From Gentiana macrophylla (taxonomy: Eukaryota > Streptophyta > Magnoliopsida > Gentianales > Gentianaceae), in NCBI GenBank assembly GCA_026214975.1, contig CM047817.1, positions 93,662,773-93,726,772 of the forward strand: DNA of 64,000 nt. Reading direction: 5' to 3'. Every line of letters begins with the position of its first letter. Position 1 is the first letter of the stretch. The translations under genes were made by a program, and so were the position numbers. Positions 1 through 11,681 of this stretch are shown here, in pieces. A model generated the notes under the pieces. That model ran no database searches and was not told where the DNA came from. It saw nothing but the letters and a program-made list of their open reading frames with translations.

Positions 1-66
1 AACACATATCTTCATTTTTTCATTCATTGAATGTCTAATCATGTCATTCACATTCATTGGTCTTAT

Positions 67-340
67 GTAGGTGCTACTATATTTCTTATACATTAAGAGT
101 GTGGGCAATATGTCCCAACACTCCCTTCAAGTGTTGGTAATATGTCCAACACTTGCACAATTTTCATTCAAGAGTGTGGGCAATATGTCCCAACACCCCC
201 CTCAAGTGTGGGCAATATGTCCCAACACTTGCACATCAAGTGCTTACCATTCTACTACAACCAATTGATGGTAGTAAAGATGCTACTGTATTTTTATACA
301 TTAAAAGTGTAGGCAATATATCCCAACAAATAAAAAAATA
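67..340. repeat. Tandem repeat, about 33-bp unit
   Basis: Four adjoining copies of a unit containing GTGTGGGCAATATGTCCCAA start near 107, 139, 174 and 206, with an outlying degenerate copy near 307. A longer stretch upstream of the first copy (tgctac...tatacattaa, 69-103) recurs upstream of the outlying copy (281-304), so a larger block was duplicated as well. No gene is seen here; short reading frames across it simply follow the repeat period. Confidence 0.85.
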
Positions 341-880
341 AATGAACATTTCAAAGCAAAGAAACATACACACAAAACAGAGCAACAGAGAAACAAAATC
401 TGAAGTTTCGCAATACAAGTAAATGTCAAACGGATGATCAAAATCAACGATGGCAATTGATACACTAGTGCCTAAAGTTATATCGCACATAACATGGAGT
501 ATAATAACACCATGCTAGAAAATGTATTAGCGCCTATGTCGGCGTTAATAAAGTTGTAAGGCATTTGCATGGACATGTCGACACAAATACTACACTTTTG
601 CGTCAATGCAACGTTGACGCAAATACTACGGTCGCAAAAGGCACTTTTTCTAGTAGCATACATAGTGCATTTTGACAAGTTTTGTTCCAATTGAAATGCT
701 AATCAAGTACCCCATTTTTAGCACAATGCCATGCACAACAAGTCCTATCTTTATTTCCTTCAACCATAAAGATGCAAGGATCACACCATGACTGATACTT
801 TCCTCTACTTCAAAGCAACAAGACCTCATCTCAGTGAACATAACCAAACTCCTTTCTAGAAGCTCATTCTCTAAAACTAA
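341..880. other. AT-rich non-coding stretch
   Basis: No reading frame with recognisable homology, no clear repeat and no RNA gene seen. Short open frames on the minus strand show no domain signal. Confidence 0.5.
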
Positions 881-881
881 A

Positions 882-1102
882 TATTTGAAATTGTCCTAAA
901 ACTGGAAAAAAAAAAAAAAAAGCAAACATAAAGGTCCTAAAATTGTTATTTTAAAAGATAAGGGTCAATTTTGACAAAAGTTAAAACATGATGTCTAAAA
1001 ATGTCACTTTTTAAGGGAATTTTGACACTTTTTAGGACCTCGTGTTTTAACATTTTATCAAAATTGACCATTATCTTTTAAAATAACAATTTTAAACTTA
1101 CG

Positions 1103-1139
<37 letters not shown>

Positions 1140-1320
1140 CCGTTTTAGGACAATTTCAAATATTCCGTCCAACTTAACATGTTTTGCCGTTAACTTAGAC
1201 GGAAATTTCAAATCATCCTAAAACTGAAAAAAAAAAAAACAAACACATGAGGTCCTAAAATTGTCATTTTAAAAGACAAGGCTCACTTTTGACATTAATG
1301 CTAAAACATGAGTGCCTAAA
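882..1320. repeat. Inverted repeat pair plus third direct copy, with long poly-A/poly-T tracts
   Basis: An arm at about 882-1003 (tttgaaattgtcctaaaac, then poly-A, then ggtcctaaaattg...ttttaaaaga) is repeated as its reverse complement at about 1020-1168. A third, direct copy lies at about 1205-1320. The poly-T tract at 1107-1139 is the mirror of the poly-A at 907-921. The arms could fold into a hairpin more than 100 bp long. I do not recognise the family and saw no flanking duplication; a foldback or MITE-type element is possible. Confidence 0.7.
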
Positions 1321-1322
1321 AC

Positions 1323-2060
1323 TCATGTTAAAAGCCCTTTAGTTGGACGACCTCCTATTTGACAACTGATTTCCAAACTTTCTTTTAGAACAACCGATAG
1401 ATTTCTAGCTTGAGAACCATTATTCAAAGCCTTGGTTGTTTTGGAAGCTTCGTGTTCTGCCCCAACATTCTCTTCATCACATTCCCTATGTTTAACTAGC
1501 ATGAGACTTTCACCAAGTGTGGTGGGCATAATTACACTACCCATTGTTTGCTCCACCGCTGTCGTTTTTTCTTCATGCTTGTCTTCAAGAGTTGAGTATG
1601 TATTGTCCGAGATGATTAATTTAGTAATTTGGACTTCATTATTTTCATTATACTCCTTTGAACATTCATCATCTTTGATGATGCCATCAGCGACCTTTCC
1701 ATCTAGCTTGGGTCTGTCAGATTGTAAGGGACATTTTGTCGAATACTTCGTGCACAAGAAATACTTAAACAAGAGGCCCTTCTGAGGAGATCTTTGCCTA
1801 ACCTTCTTCAATTCGGCTTAGTTGTAATATCTTCCACGAGATTTCAGCTTCTCCTTCCAATCTGTAAGATGCTATTTTACGCTTCAATTGTTCCGTATGT
1901 TCATTTGCACAAAAAAATCTTCAACTGTATTTGCCCAATCAATGAAATCGTCTCGTGTCAAATTGAAGAAACGAATCTTCATTCTGATTCTAACTCGTTA
2001 GACGTGATGTAGTCGCTAAGATAACATTCCTCTTCATGGCATCCATTCCCACTTTTGTTG
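1323..2060 (-). pseudogene. Decayed Ty3/gypsy-like gag fragment
   Basis: On the minus strand, about 2010-1850 reads as a typical gag core: a DFIDWANTVEDFF stretch, then after a one-base shift EQLKRKIASYRLEGEA, the segment that in gypsy gag proteins precedes the conserved tryptophans. It is followed by an open frame of 162 codons (1811-1323) that is charged and low in recognisable domains, consistent with a gag C-terminal part. A one-base frame change near 1955 and stops break the frame. No LTR was found nearby, so this is a fragment. The family call rests on reading the core by eye; the downstream 162-codon frame could be something else. Confidence 0.45.
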
Positions 2061-2520
2061 CGATTCAACACGTATGTACAAGGACCAACCTTTTGATTAA
2101 ACTTCCACGCAACATCCAATCGGATCTTCAAATCCCGAACACCATCGCGATCCGGCTATCTTCCCACTTTCGTTTTAATTATCAACAAGCAAAGGGAAAA
2201 CATACGCTCGATTACCAAATGATGTAAAAGATCTACAATAAATGGATAAAACAAACTAATCCAAACTCACGAGATAATTTCATTCTCAAGGAAAAAAAGA
2301 TTTATGAATACATAATATCATAATATGACCTAGCAATTAGGAAGTCCTACTATTTATAGGCTAAAAGCACAATTAGGTTAACAGAAATTTTATGGTGGTC
2401 AATGACCACCAAACTCAATGAACATGTGTCATTGGCCATCGTAAAATTCGCGCGTAGGTTAACTTATCATCGATAAAAGACCATAAGACGATCTACTAAT
2501 ATAAAACATGAATAAAAAAC
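2061..2520. other. Non-coding stretch
   Basis: No supported gene or repeat seen. The sequence is AT-rich with short frames only. Confidence 0.4.
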
Positions 2521-2522
2521 TA

Positions 2523-3300
2523 TTAACTATATTGACGTGCTACATCAAAATTTGCCATCCAAAGTAAAATTAAGCTAATCCATAGTGTGGAGGGTGACAC
2601 GGGTGTGTAGGGAGGCTGCATGAGAATGGAGTTCGCATAGGCATGGACAAACCGAGAAAGCGTATACATATAGATGAGCTTGGATGCCATTGATGTATTT
2701 ATTGGCTCGGCAGCTGACATGCCAAATCTGACCAATATTTTCTGAATATAGATCTGTTGATCGAGAGACAAGAAAGGCTTCTTCTGACTCTTCTCTTTAT
2801 AGATCTTCATCCCCGGAATTTTCTTCGCCGCACCGAAATTTTTCATCTAAAATTCAGCACTGAAAAGGTCCTTTAGACTCTGAATATCAGACTTCTTTTC
2901 AACTATCAATTTCTTATCCACATACATGACAAACAAGATGAATGATCCATCTCTTAGCTAACTGTGATACACAAAACAGTCATATGGACTTATGTTATAA
3001 CCCAGTGGGATCCTATAACTGTCAAACCTTTTATACCACTGCCTTGGAACTTTCTTAAGTCCACACAAGGACTTCTTCCACTTGCAAACATAAAGAAGGA
3101 ACTTGGAACCCCTCTGACTTAGTAACGATATCTTCTTATCTACATCGCCATGTAGAAAAAAATTCTTTACATCTAATTGCTCAAGTTCAAGATCCTGATG
3201 GAAGTGTGTCGACTATTGTTAAGAATATCTCATCATAGTCCACCCTCTTTATGATCAAGAAACTTCTAGTATATCCCTCCACCTTCTTACCTATCGTATA
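2523..3300 (-). pseudogene. Decayed Ty1/copia reverse transcriptase
   Basis: Reading the minus strand downward, the segment shows the copia RT landmarks in order: EQLDVKNFFLHGDVDKKI near 3190-3130, CKWKKSLCGLKKVPRQWYKRF near 3090-3030, and the end of the RT palm/connection MKNFGAAKKIPGMKIYKEKS...YIQKILVRFGMS at 2846-2700. Stops and shifts separate the parts. It sits just outside the complete copia element at 3610-9540 and is a different copy, because that element has its own RT at about 4250-5700. It is probably the remnant of an older copia insertion. No LTR pair was identified for it. Confidence 0.75.
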
Positions 3301-3604
3301 AATAAGAGTGGTACCTTAGGCATACGACACACAACACAACACAAACAAGTTATGAGGTGATTCTCACTCGTCAAGTTCTCCTAGTCAACATCTTTGGTGT
3401 TCTTATTGTATTTTTAAGTGTCCTATTTATTGTACAATAATTTTATGTACATCAATATAATATCATGATCATTAACATTTGCGGCATAGACGACTAGTTT
3501 ACTTGGCTTTCGGTTTAAGCGATCGAGACTGATAAACAATATTGGTGATAAAATAATGGTAACCCCTCAACTCAAGGGATTCAAATTACAAATCAGAACT
3601 GAAT
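3301..3604. other. Flank of copia insertion, no gene seen
   Basis: AT-rich sequence between the old RT remnant and the copia element. Nothing coding is recognised. Its last five bases, TAATG (3605-3609), are the left copy of the target-site duplication. Confidence 0.5.
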
Positions 3605-3609
3605 TAATG

Positions 3610-4140
3610 TGTTATAAAACGGATGGAGATAACTTCAGATGCAAGAAACAGAAACAGAAGCAATCAAACATAAACAATCAAAGGAGATAATAGAAACAAG
3701 AAGAACACAGATTTAACGTGGAAAACCCCTCAGTGGGAGAGGTAAAAAACCACGGGCAGAAAAGAGATGTTTTATTATGCACTGAATTTTTACAGATTTC
3801 AACACACTCGGATAATGAGACAACAACTGTATTTATAGGCACAAATCCTAAACCCTAGCCGCCAGAATCTTTGTCTCGAATCGCCATAAATACCCTTACA
3901 CGTGTCCTCCTTTTAATGACATCGTATAGCTGTCACATAATGTAATTAACAGATGTGGGACCTGCTTTGTATTCCAAGATTTTCGGCAGACTATCACCTG
4001 CGATAGTCACCTGGCCGATGTAAGCTCAGAGACTCCACCCTACCGGAAGCACGCAATTGAATACACTTCTCACCGTCCCCATCACACACCGAGTCTTGAT
4101 TGGTTCCACCAAATGTAGAGTTGAAGTCACTTTACCGACA
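3610..4140 (-). repeat. Copia 3' LTR
   Basis: 531 bp, matching 9003-9540. It is the 3' LTR because the coding parts run on the minus strand and a polypurine tract abuts it at 4141. Confidence 0.92.
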
Positions 4141-4158
4141 AATCTCCACCTTGACTTC
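4141..4158 (-). other. Copia polypurine tract
   Basis: On the minus strand GTCAAGGTGGAGATT directly precedes the LTR start TGTCGG. This is the usual copia priming site for plus-strand DNA synthesis. Confidence 0.8.
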
Positions 4159-4245
4159 AACTCTCACTGTAGAGTCAAACAGATTGCATAACCAGATGTA
4201 CTTGTACCGGATGCATTCGTCAATGCCGGATGTACTTGTACCGGA

Positions 4246-5720
4246 CTATCTCCACAAAGATCCACTCCACTGATCCGCCTCATGAAAGTTTCCAAAGCAG
4301 ATTATAAGCTTTGAATATTCGGTAAGTCCAGGCAAAGCCGAACTTACTCTCTGAATCGGTTTAGTGAACATATCGCCAGGATTCTCCTTTGTGCCAATCT
4401 TCTTCACCACAACCCTCTTCTCATTCCTCAAGAAATGATACGACATCAATATGCTTGGTTCTCTCATGATGAACTCGATCCTTGGCTAAACATATTGCAC
4501 TAAGATCTGCCACAATATATATCACCGATCCTCGATGCAACCCCAAATCACCGACTAGCCCTTCGACCGGATACCCTCCTTAGCCGCTTCAAGAAGAGCC
4601 ATATATTCTCGCTCAATGAGTTGATAAGGCTATCAGAGCTTCAAGAGTAGCTTTCCACCGACCACCGCATTTCCCAATGTAAACACATACCTAGTCATTG
4701 ATTTTCTCACAACATCACCACTGCATAATCAAAGATCACAAGAACTCGTGACTGCACTGATATCACCTCCATAAATGAGACCAACATCACCGTACTTCTC
4801 TCGTGCACTGAATATCCTTTTAATGACTTTCCAGTTGTTCCTTACCAGGTTGAGCTATAAACTGCCGACAACACCGATCGCTCGAGCCAGATCGAGGCCT
4901 AGTGCACACCATGGCATACATCGATCGCAAACCGCACTAGCATAGGAACTTTTGACATATACTCCTTCTCTTGGTGATCAGAAGCATAAACAGACAAATG
5001 AACATTTGATGCCATAGAGCATCTATTGGTTTTGGCAAAGAGACATCCCAAACTTGGCCAATATCTTACGCACATAACCTCGCTGAGACAAGAACAATTT
5101 CTTCGACTCTATCTCTCCAGATCTCCATCCCCAAGATTTTCTTGGTCGCACCCAAATCCTTCATTTCAAATTCAAAGACTAAGAAGATTCTTCAGATTTT
5201 GAACATCGACTTCCTTGTCACAGCGACTATCGGCATGGCATCCACATACATAACAAGATAGATATAAGATCCATCTTTCAAATAGATCAAGTAAACACAA
5301 TAAATATAGGACTTCATTGTAACCTCGCAAGCATAAAATCACAAACCTTTTATACCACTCGCTTGGAGCTTGCTTCAAACCATACAATGATTTCTTCAAC
5401 TTGCAAACATAATTTTCCTTTCCAGAACTTGAAAACCCTCAGTCATGTCATGTATATCTCCTTATCCACCTCACCATGTAAAAGCAGCTTTCATCCAATT
5501 GCTCAAGTTCCAGATCTCGTTTGTGCCACCATTGCTAGTAACACCTGATTGAAGTGTGTCGACCACCGGTGAAAATATTTCATCAAAGTCAACCCTTCCT
5601 TTTGACTAAATCCTCTTGCAACCAAACATGCCTTATACGACCCTTCCGCTTTGTTATTCCTTCCTTTTTCTTGAAAATCCATTTACAAGTCACAACTCCT
5701 TGTCATTAGAGTTGCTTTCA
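4246..5720 (-). pseudogene. Copia RT-RNase H remnant
   Basis: The RT part (about 5720-4900, minus strand) contains [19 protein letters not shown] at 5399-5343. The following catalytic YVDD region is disrupted (YVCGCHAD near 5260). The end of RNase H, HFLRNEKR...VKKIGTKENPGDMFTKPI, lies at 4440-4360 just before the polypurine tract. Many one-base shifts and stops separate the pieces. It would have copied the element RNA into DNA and degraded the template; it can no longer do so. Confidence 0.85.
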
Positions 5721-6241
5721 CTAATTCCCAAGTCGATTCTTCAAGAATGACTCCATTTCATCTCCTATGGTTGCATGCCACCGAGATGCTTCAGACATGT
5801 CATCACTTCTTCCACTGTAAGTAGTAGGTTCAAAGAACCTCTACTTCTTCCTGCAACTTGGAGTGCATATCCACCAAATCATCATATCCATATCTCCTGG
5901 AGGTATCCCAACATTAGATCTTCTAGACTCTCTGCCGCGCCTAGACTCTGCGATCAATGTTTGTATGACGCCTCTTGAGGTCTCAAAGAGACCGGCTTGG
6001 ATCGGATTCTAGTTCATTATCCAGATCAAGATATAGTGTTGATTTGGATCCACCGATTGTTGCATATCAAGAGACTCCACCAAGCTCCACCTGCTTCTCA
6101 ACACTATCGATTCAAAGATCGGTTTTCGCACTCAGTGACTTCCTCCCCAGGTGATGAGTTTAACATAGAATTTTCATCAAACACAACATCCTGCTTGAGG
6201 ATTACTGTGGACTCTGCTTGATGACCAAATCCTATATCCTT

Positions 6242-7950
6242 TCACTCCATCACCATACCCCACAAACACTCCTTTCTTGGCTCTTGGCTCCAACTTCCTT
6301 CTTCACTAACATGATAGTAAGTCAGTTCCAAAACCCTTAGAATCGAGAAGTCAAGGGCTTGCCCCGACCACATCTCAAATGGTGTCTTGAGATTGATTCT
6401 GTGTGAGGGCTCTGCTGTGATTAAGTAGCAAGTCGTCTTAACGACCTCTGCCCAAAATCTCCTTGATAAACCAAACGAGAAAGCATACATCTTGCCCTCT
6501 CTAGTAGAGTTTGATTCATCCTTTCAGCTACACCATTCTGCTGAGCACTACAAAAAACTGGGCTTTTTGCGACGGAAGGTTATCGTCGCAAACTAGGCTT
6601 ATTCCGTCGCAAATCCTAATTTGCGACGGATTTGCGACGGTTTTTATTTGTCGCATTTTTTAGTCGCAAAACCGAGATTTTGCGACGGTTTATCCGTCGC
6701 AAATTATTTGCGACGGATAATAACGTATTTTATTTTTTTTTAAAAATATAGTTTCCGTCGCAAAACAATGTAAAATCCGTCGCAAACAATTGTATAATCC
6801 GTCGCAAAAATATATAATCCGTCACAAAAAAATTTATAATCCGTCGCAAAAATTTTATAAACCGTCGCAAAAATTGTATAATCCGTCGCAAAGTTTTTTT
6901 ATTAAATAATTTTTTTTATTTTTAGATCCTTACATATCCGTCGCAAATACACTTTTCCGTCGCAAAAACAACTTTGCGACGGAATATTTCCGTCGCAAAA
7001 GTTAAAATTAATCAGAAAATTATGGTCGCTTTGGCAAGCGACCGCCAAACCACCGCCGCAAAACAGCCATAATTTTCTCCGGTAGCATTACAATTGCTAC
7101 CGGCTATCAACAACAACAATATAAAAGGGGATACGATAAACAAACGTAATTTTGCGACGGAAATAAAGTCCGTCGCCAAATCGCTTGCTTTTTTGTAGTG
7201 AGTGTATTCACTTACGATGATGATGTCCGCAATACCTCACCGCACAAAATGAATCAAAATCCGTCCAAAGGTAAATCCGGACCATTATCTCATTTAAACT
7301 TCTTGATTTTCTTGCCTAACCGATTCTCCACTAGGGCCTTCCATCGCTTGAAGTTATTGAATGCATCACTTTTGTTCTTCATCATCACCACCCAAGTCAT
7401 CCTTGAATAGTCATCTATGAATGACACAAAATATCTGTGACCACCCAATGACTCAACTTTTGATGGACCCCAGCATCGAATGGATATAATCAAGTGATGC
7501 CTTTGTATTGTGCAACCTCGCTGAGAATTTACTTATGCAACTTCCCAAACACACAATGTTCACAAAAGTCCAGATTCTTGACCTTATATCCCCAAGAAAA
7601 CTCAAGAAGAAAGAACACATATACCTTTTCACCCATGTGACCAAGTCTCATGTGCCACAACTGAGTCTCTTGAGATCAGTGAATCTATTGAGGATGCAAT
7701 GGCGAAGAAGCGGGATCTGATACAAGATCCTTGTAATATATACAAGGTTCCTCTTGATGCCTTTGAGGACTACAATCAATCTTTGAAGACATTCACCGCC
7801 CACCTTCACCCTTGAAATTGAATCCTTTGTCATCCAAGAGATCGAGAGATACCAAATTCTTGGTCATCTGTGGAACATGTCTTACATCCTTCAAGTACAA
7901 AATTTACCATCCTCTGTCCCTTAACTTTACTGAGCCAATTCCCACAACTT
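6242..7950 (-). pseudogene. Copia integrase remnant, split by a MITE
   Basis: The minus strand shows GAG-pre-integrase remnants (about 7900-7500), then the integrase core WGPSKVESLGGHRYFVSFID and DYSRMTWVVMMKNKSDAF (7470-7370). The QNGVAERMN motif lies at 6541-6512, and the C-terminal half FWAEVVKTTCYLITAEPS...TPFEMWSG at 6450-6360. The 655-bp insertion at 6546-7200 separates the core from QNGVAERMN, a motif that is continuous in intact elements. Further stops occur in both halves. Confidence 0.85.
6546..7200. mobile_element. CACTA (EnSpm)-type MITE with CCGTCGCAAA subterminal repeats
   Basis: It begins CACTACAAAAAA and ends TTTTTTGTAGTG, a perfect 12-bp terminal inverted repeat with the CACTA signature. 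Inside are about 20 copies of TTTGCGACGG or its complement CCGTCGCAAA. Such subterminal arrays are the binding sites of the CACTA family's DNA-binding protein (TNPA type in maize En/Spm). There is no coding capacity, so it is non-autonomous. It sits in the copia integrase between YT and QQNGVAERMN. The expected 3-bp target duplication is not clean: AG flanks both sides, and GAG can be read only if the terminal G is shared. Confidence 0.9.
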
Positions 7951-8024
7951 TGAGACATTCTTGTTGGCCATATAGATTTGACCACCATCTATCTCGCTTC
8001 ATAAGTAGAGAACCACTCTCTGCT

Positions 8025-8240
8025 TTGGACAAATATGGTAGGATGCTCCGTAATCAAGTATCCACACATCATTGTGGTGTGTAGAATCCCTGCAACTAGA
8101 ACCAGATCCTCATCGATTGCTCAAGAGCCAAGGCTCACGTGCTGCACTGCCTTCCTCGCTGCTTTCTTCTTCCTTGACAATTGGACTTCCAATGTCCCCG
8201 CTCCTTCATAATTACAGACATCAGTAGACTTAGGACCTTT
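8025..8240 (-). pseudogene. Copia gag zinc-knuckle and protease remnant
   Basis: The minus strand carries the copia protease active-site context VWILDYGASYHICP near 8060-8020, where most elements have DSGAS; the serine is changed to tyrosine here. Upstream is a damaged zinc-knuckle segment followed by a run of lysines (LSRKKKAARKA). Frame breaks lie on either side. Confidence 0.65.
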
Positions 8241-8346
8241 GGACACCGACTTCTTTTTTTTCTTCTCGTCCATATCCTTTTCCACTATTGTCGCTTAGCT
8301 ACTAGCCCAAAGAAATGACTGTCTGTCCCCCAAAGCACCTTGTGTC

Positions 8347-8985
8347 TCACTCCCCTGCATGTAAGGCGGACCTCACATCCTCTAAAGCTCTCAGATCCTT
8401 CCCAACTATGAAAGATCGCACAAAGTTTTCATATGATGCCGGCAATGACACCAACAGGATTAGGGCTGTCATCTCTTCATCTTCAATTTTAACATCAATA
8501 TTCCTTAAATCAAGTAATATTGTGTTCACCGGTCAAGATGTTCCCTCGGTGGACTCCCTTCATGCATCTTCAAACCGAACAACCTCTGCTTTCAATAACA
8601 ACTTGTTGGTCGCTGACTTGGTCATATACAAGCTTTCAAGCTTTTTCCACAACTTAGGCTGCGGTGTGTCTTCCTCAAAAACTCGGTGATAACATCATCG
8701 ATAAGCACAACATGATGGTTGAATGTGCTTTCTCTTCCAGATCGGCATAATGGCACACCGTATTTGGTTTGTCGATAAAGGATTCCACAAACCTGCTTTG
8801 TTTCAACAATTGCACGATCTTGATTTGCCACGCACCAAAACTGCTCCTTCCTCGTAAATTTATCGATTTTTACGCTTCTCACGACATCTTTCCTTGCTAA
8901 AGATTACAACTTTATCACGAGATCCTAGCACCTTGTCAAGGTCTTGGTGAAGATGAAGTTGATCGCATGCATCGCTTTTCTCGAA
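8347..8985 (-). pseudogene. Copia gag remnant
   Basis: The 60-codon open stretch 8529-8347 reads LLDLRNIDVKIEDEEMTALI and then LLVSLPASYENFV, the conserved copia gag (UBN2/gag_pre) core. Upstream to the primer-binding site the frame continues in broken pieces. Gag would form the particle that packages element RNA. Confidence 0.8.
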
Positions 8986-8988
8986 CCT

Positions 8989-9000
8989 TGCTCGATACCA
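8989..9000 (-). other. Copia primer-binding site (initiator tRNA-Met type)
   Basis: On the minus strand TGGTATCGAGC lies two bases inside the 5' LTR. The usual copia site is TGGTATCAGAGC, complementary to the 3' end of initiator tRNA-Met; one A appears to be missing here. Confidence 0.8.
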
Positions 9001-9002
9001 CT

Positions 9003-9540
9003 TGTTATAAACGGATGGAGATAACTTCGGATGCAAGAAACGTAAATGCGAAGCAATCAAACATAAACAATCAAAGGAGATAACGAAACAAGAAGAACAC
9101 AGATTTAACGTGGAAAACCCCTCAGTGGGAGAGTAAAAACCACGGGCGTAAAAAGAGATATTTTATTATGCATTTGAATTTTTACTGATTTCAACACACT
9201 CGGATAATGAGACAACAATCAGTATTTATAGGTACAAATCCCTAAACCCTAGCCGCCAGAATCTTTGTCTCGAATCGCCATAAATACCCTTATACGTGTC
9301 CTCCTTTTAATGACATCGTATAGCTGTCACATAATGTAATTAATGTATGTGGGACCTCGCCAGATTCCAAGACTCGGCAGACTATCACCTGGCCGATAGT
9401 CACCTCTCGCCGACGAAAGCTCGATGAGACTCCACCATACTTGGGGCTACGCAATTGAATACACTTCTCACCGCCCATCACACACATTGAGTCTTCAGAT
9501 TGGTTCCACCAGATGTAGAGTTTAAGTCACTTTACTGACA
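9003..9540 (-). repeat. Copia 5' LTR
   Basis: 538 bp, matching 3610-4140. It is the 5' LTR for the minus-strand element and is followed by the TAATG duplication at 9541-9545. Confidence 0.92.
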
Positions 9541-9545
9541 TAATG

Positions 9546-10139
9546 TAAGGCACAGAAACCTAATGAATACACAATTACAGAAACTAATCACCACAGAATC
9601 AATCAAAATATAAAGTAGAGAGCTAATATATAATAATAATTTAAGTCTTTTTTTTTTTTTGAAAATTTCACAACTCAAAATGTAAAGTTAATTAGAGACC
9701 ACTACTAATTAAGCACACGGCAACAACCGGCTTATCTCTCGTTGTTGTCCTCGACCGAGATCTAGGAGTGTAATTCACTTTGATGTTTGATCCTTTTCCT
9801 TTAAGCCGAGATCATCATGTAATTAATGCTTTTCTCTTTATTCACCTACTTTTTCTTTGGATCTTCTTAATTAATTTCTAAAGTCGTTCAAAAATAAAAA
9901 AATAAATAAAAATATATTGCAACAACTCAAAAACATACCGTAAACTAATGAGCACAAAAACAGTTAAAAATCAATCAATTTAGAAATCTAACCGTCGTAA
10001 GTAAATCGGTAACGATATGCAAATGAAAATCTCGGCTTCTTTTCTATACTTTTTCCAAATTTAGAACCTTTTAAACTTCATCTTTACCGGACCATTTGTT
10101 TTCTTATACCCAAAAGAAGGAGGATACGGTGAACAAGAC
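9546..10139. other. AT-rich intergenic stretch
   Basis: No gene or repeat family recognised. A poly-T run lies at about 9650-9660. Confidence 0.5.
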
Positions 10140-11360
10140 TCAAGCACAAAGGGAGTTGTTTTGCATTGTTAAAAGTCTTATCGATATCTGAAACTTCACA
10201 ACTTTATGACTAACTAAATTGTACAATATAATTCGTCCTGTATAGTGATTGTAATAGACGAGTAGTTTTCTCTTATGATTATTATCCTCTAAAATAGTCA
10301 CGGGTGGTAATCCATCCGAGTAATATTGCAGCAATTTATGTAAAGTTATCCTCATCCATGAATCCTTGGATCCATAATCCTTCATCACCCAAATTTGAAC
10401 CCCCTTGCTTAAAACTAGGCAACCATTCGGTACAATCAATCTCAATCCAAACATTTTTTCTACATCCTCAACCTCATCGGTATTTGCAAAATCTTGTGTT
10501 TATCCGTTCTAAGATCAAAGGCTAGAATGCTATCATGAATAGAAGATGGATTATGTGTGTTTTTCAAGATATATCCAATGTAAAGAACAATTAACTAAGA
10601 CCCCGTTGTCCCCTTCCCCTTCCCAAAGGCTCGATGGAGTGATGACGGGAATCTAGATATGATCTTACGGTACTCCAAGCATTAGATCGCAAATTGTAAA
10701 CTTCATACTTATATTCATATTCATGATCAAACTCATTCTCATATGGCCAACTTGCAATCATAACCTTGTAATCGCTATGAACGCCATCATATCCGGCCGT
10801 AAAAATCTATTCTTCTCGCCTTCTTCTTCTTGATGATGATGATGTCGATTTATCATCACTATTGAGGACCACCGGTCTTTCGTGCAACTCCCAAAATGCC
10901 TTTGTCAACGGATTGTACAAGGATATGTTGTATTCAATATATTCATCAATTAAATCAAGATTACGGACTTGAGTGAGAAATTGACAAAGTAAACCATTGC
11001 AAGAGCCAACCATCTTTCCTTCCAAACCCGGGCCAAATTCCAAATACTCAAAAGGGTGGAGGAGCCGTTGAATTCGGAGCCTAAATCCAAGTTTTCCCCG
11101 ATGATCGAAAATTCTAGCAAGTGTAATTGCTTTGAATGGAAGTCCATATTCCATTGATTATCATTATGTTGTGTTTTTGGTCGATGCTAGTTTGCTTCGA
11201 TGCGATTTGATGAATTCTTGGCTTGAAATCAAAGCGCTCCATGTCTTCGATACACTTTTAAATCGACCAAGAGATTTTACGGGCAATCTCGTAAGTCGTA
11301 AACACAAGAATAAGTAAATCTTCATGTAAATAAGAGGATTTTGACATTGATGGCACACGC
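10140..11360 (-). pseudogene. F-box/FBA gene, frame-broken copy 1
   Basis: The whole layout of an F-box protein with an F-box-associated (FBA) domain can be followed on the minus strand. The F-box RLPVKSLGRFKSVSKTW is at about 11285-11235, the GSCNGLLC motif near 11015-10990, and ISLYNPLTKAFWEL near 10910-10870. FBA strands GYDGVHSDYKVMIASW and YEVYNLRSNAWS lie at about 10800-10680, and a C-terminal part with WVMKDYGSKDSWMRI ends at 10140. Such proteins recruit substrates to SCF ubiquitin ligases. Three stops in a row (11166-11158) and several one-base shifts break it. The 5' half is duplicated at 12216-12703, where the same stop-rich junction occurs, so the damage there may predate the duplication. 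Confidence 0.85.
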
Positions 11361-11681
11361 CACAAATTTCTTACCACTTGACAGACGCATTTGAGGCAAA
11401 GAGAAGAAAAACCAAAGAACCCTAGAAGTTTTACGATATATATATATGGGTTAAAGAGAAACGTGGATCAGAATGTGCCTTTACTATTTCGTAGGGACCA
11501 AGTAATTACAATAGCTTATTCTTTTCGGTTTGATGAATTAATTACTATCTTGATTAACATTGGAGTAGTGATACATTCAATACACAATATAATATAGTAA
11601 AACTTGAATAATTATGATCTGGAAGTTAATCCAGGGCAAGTGTTCGGATCTATTATGACATATCCATGAGGCGCTCAACGG

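Larger units (their letters stand above)
3610..9540 (-). mobile_element. Ty1/copia LTR retrotransposon, complete in structure, coding-dead
   Basis: Two related terminal repeats (3610-4140 and 9003-9540) begin TGTTATAAA and end with ACA on the plus strand. They are flanked by a perfect 5-bp duplication, TAATG at 3605-3609 and 9541-9545, so this is one full insertion. On the minus strand the order is 5' LTR, primer-binding site, gag, protease, integrase, RT, RNase H, polypurine tract, 3' LTR, which is the copia order (integrase before RT). All coding parts carry stops and frameshifts, so it could move only with proteins supplied by another copy. A CACTA-type MITE (6546-7200) splits the integrase. 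The LTRs differ at many positions, with several small indels, so the element is not recent. Confidence 0.95.

Noticed and set aside
1432..1785. 117-codon plus-strand frame
   Set aside because: Shadow opposite the gag-like minus-strand frame; no recognisable content.
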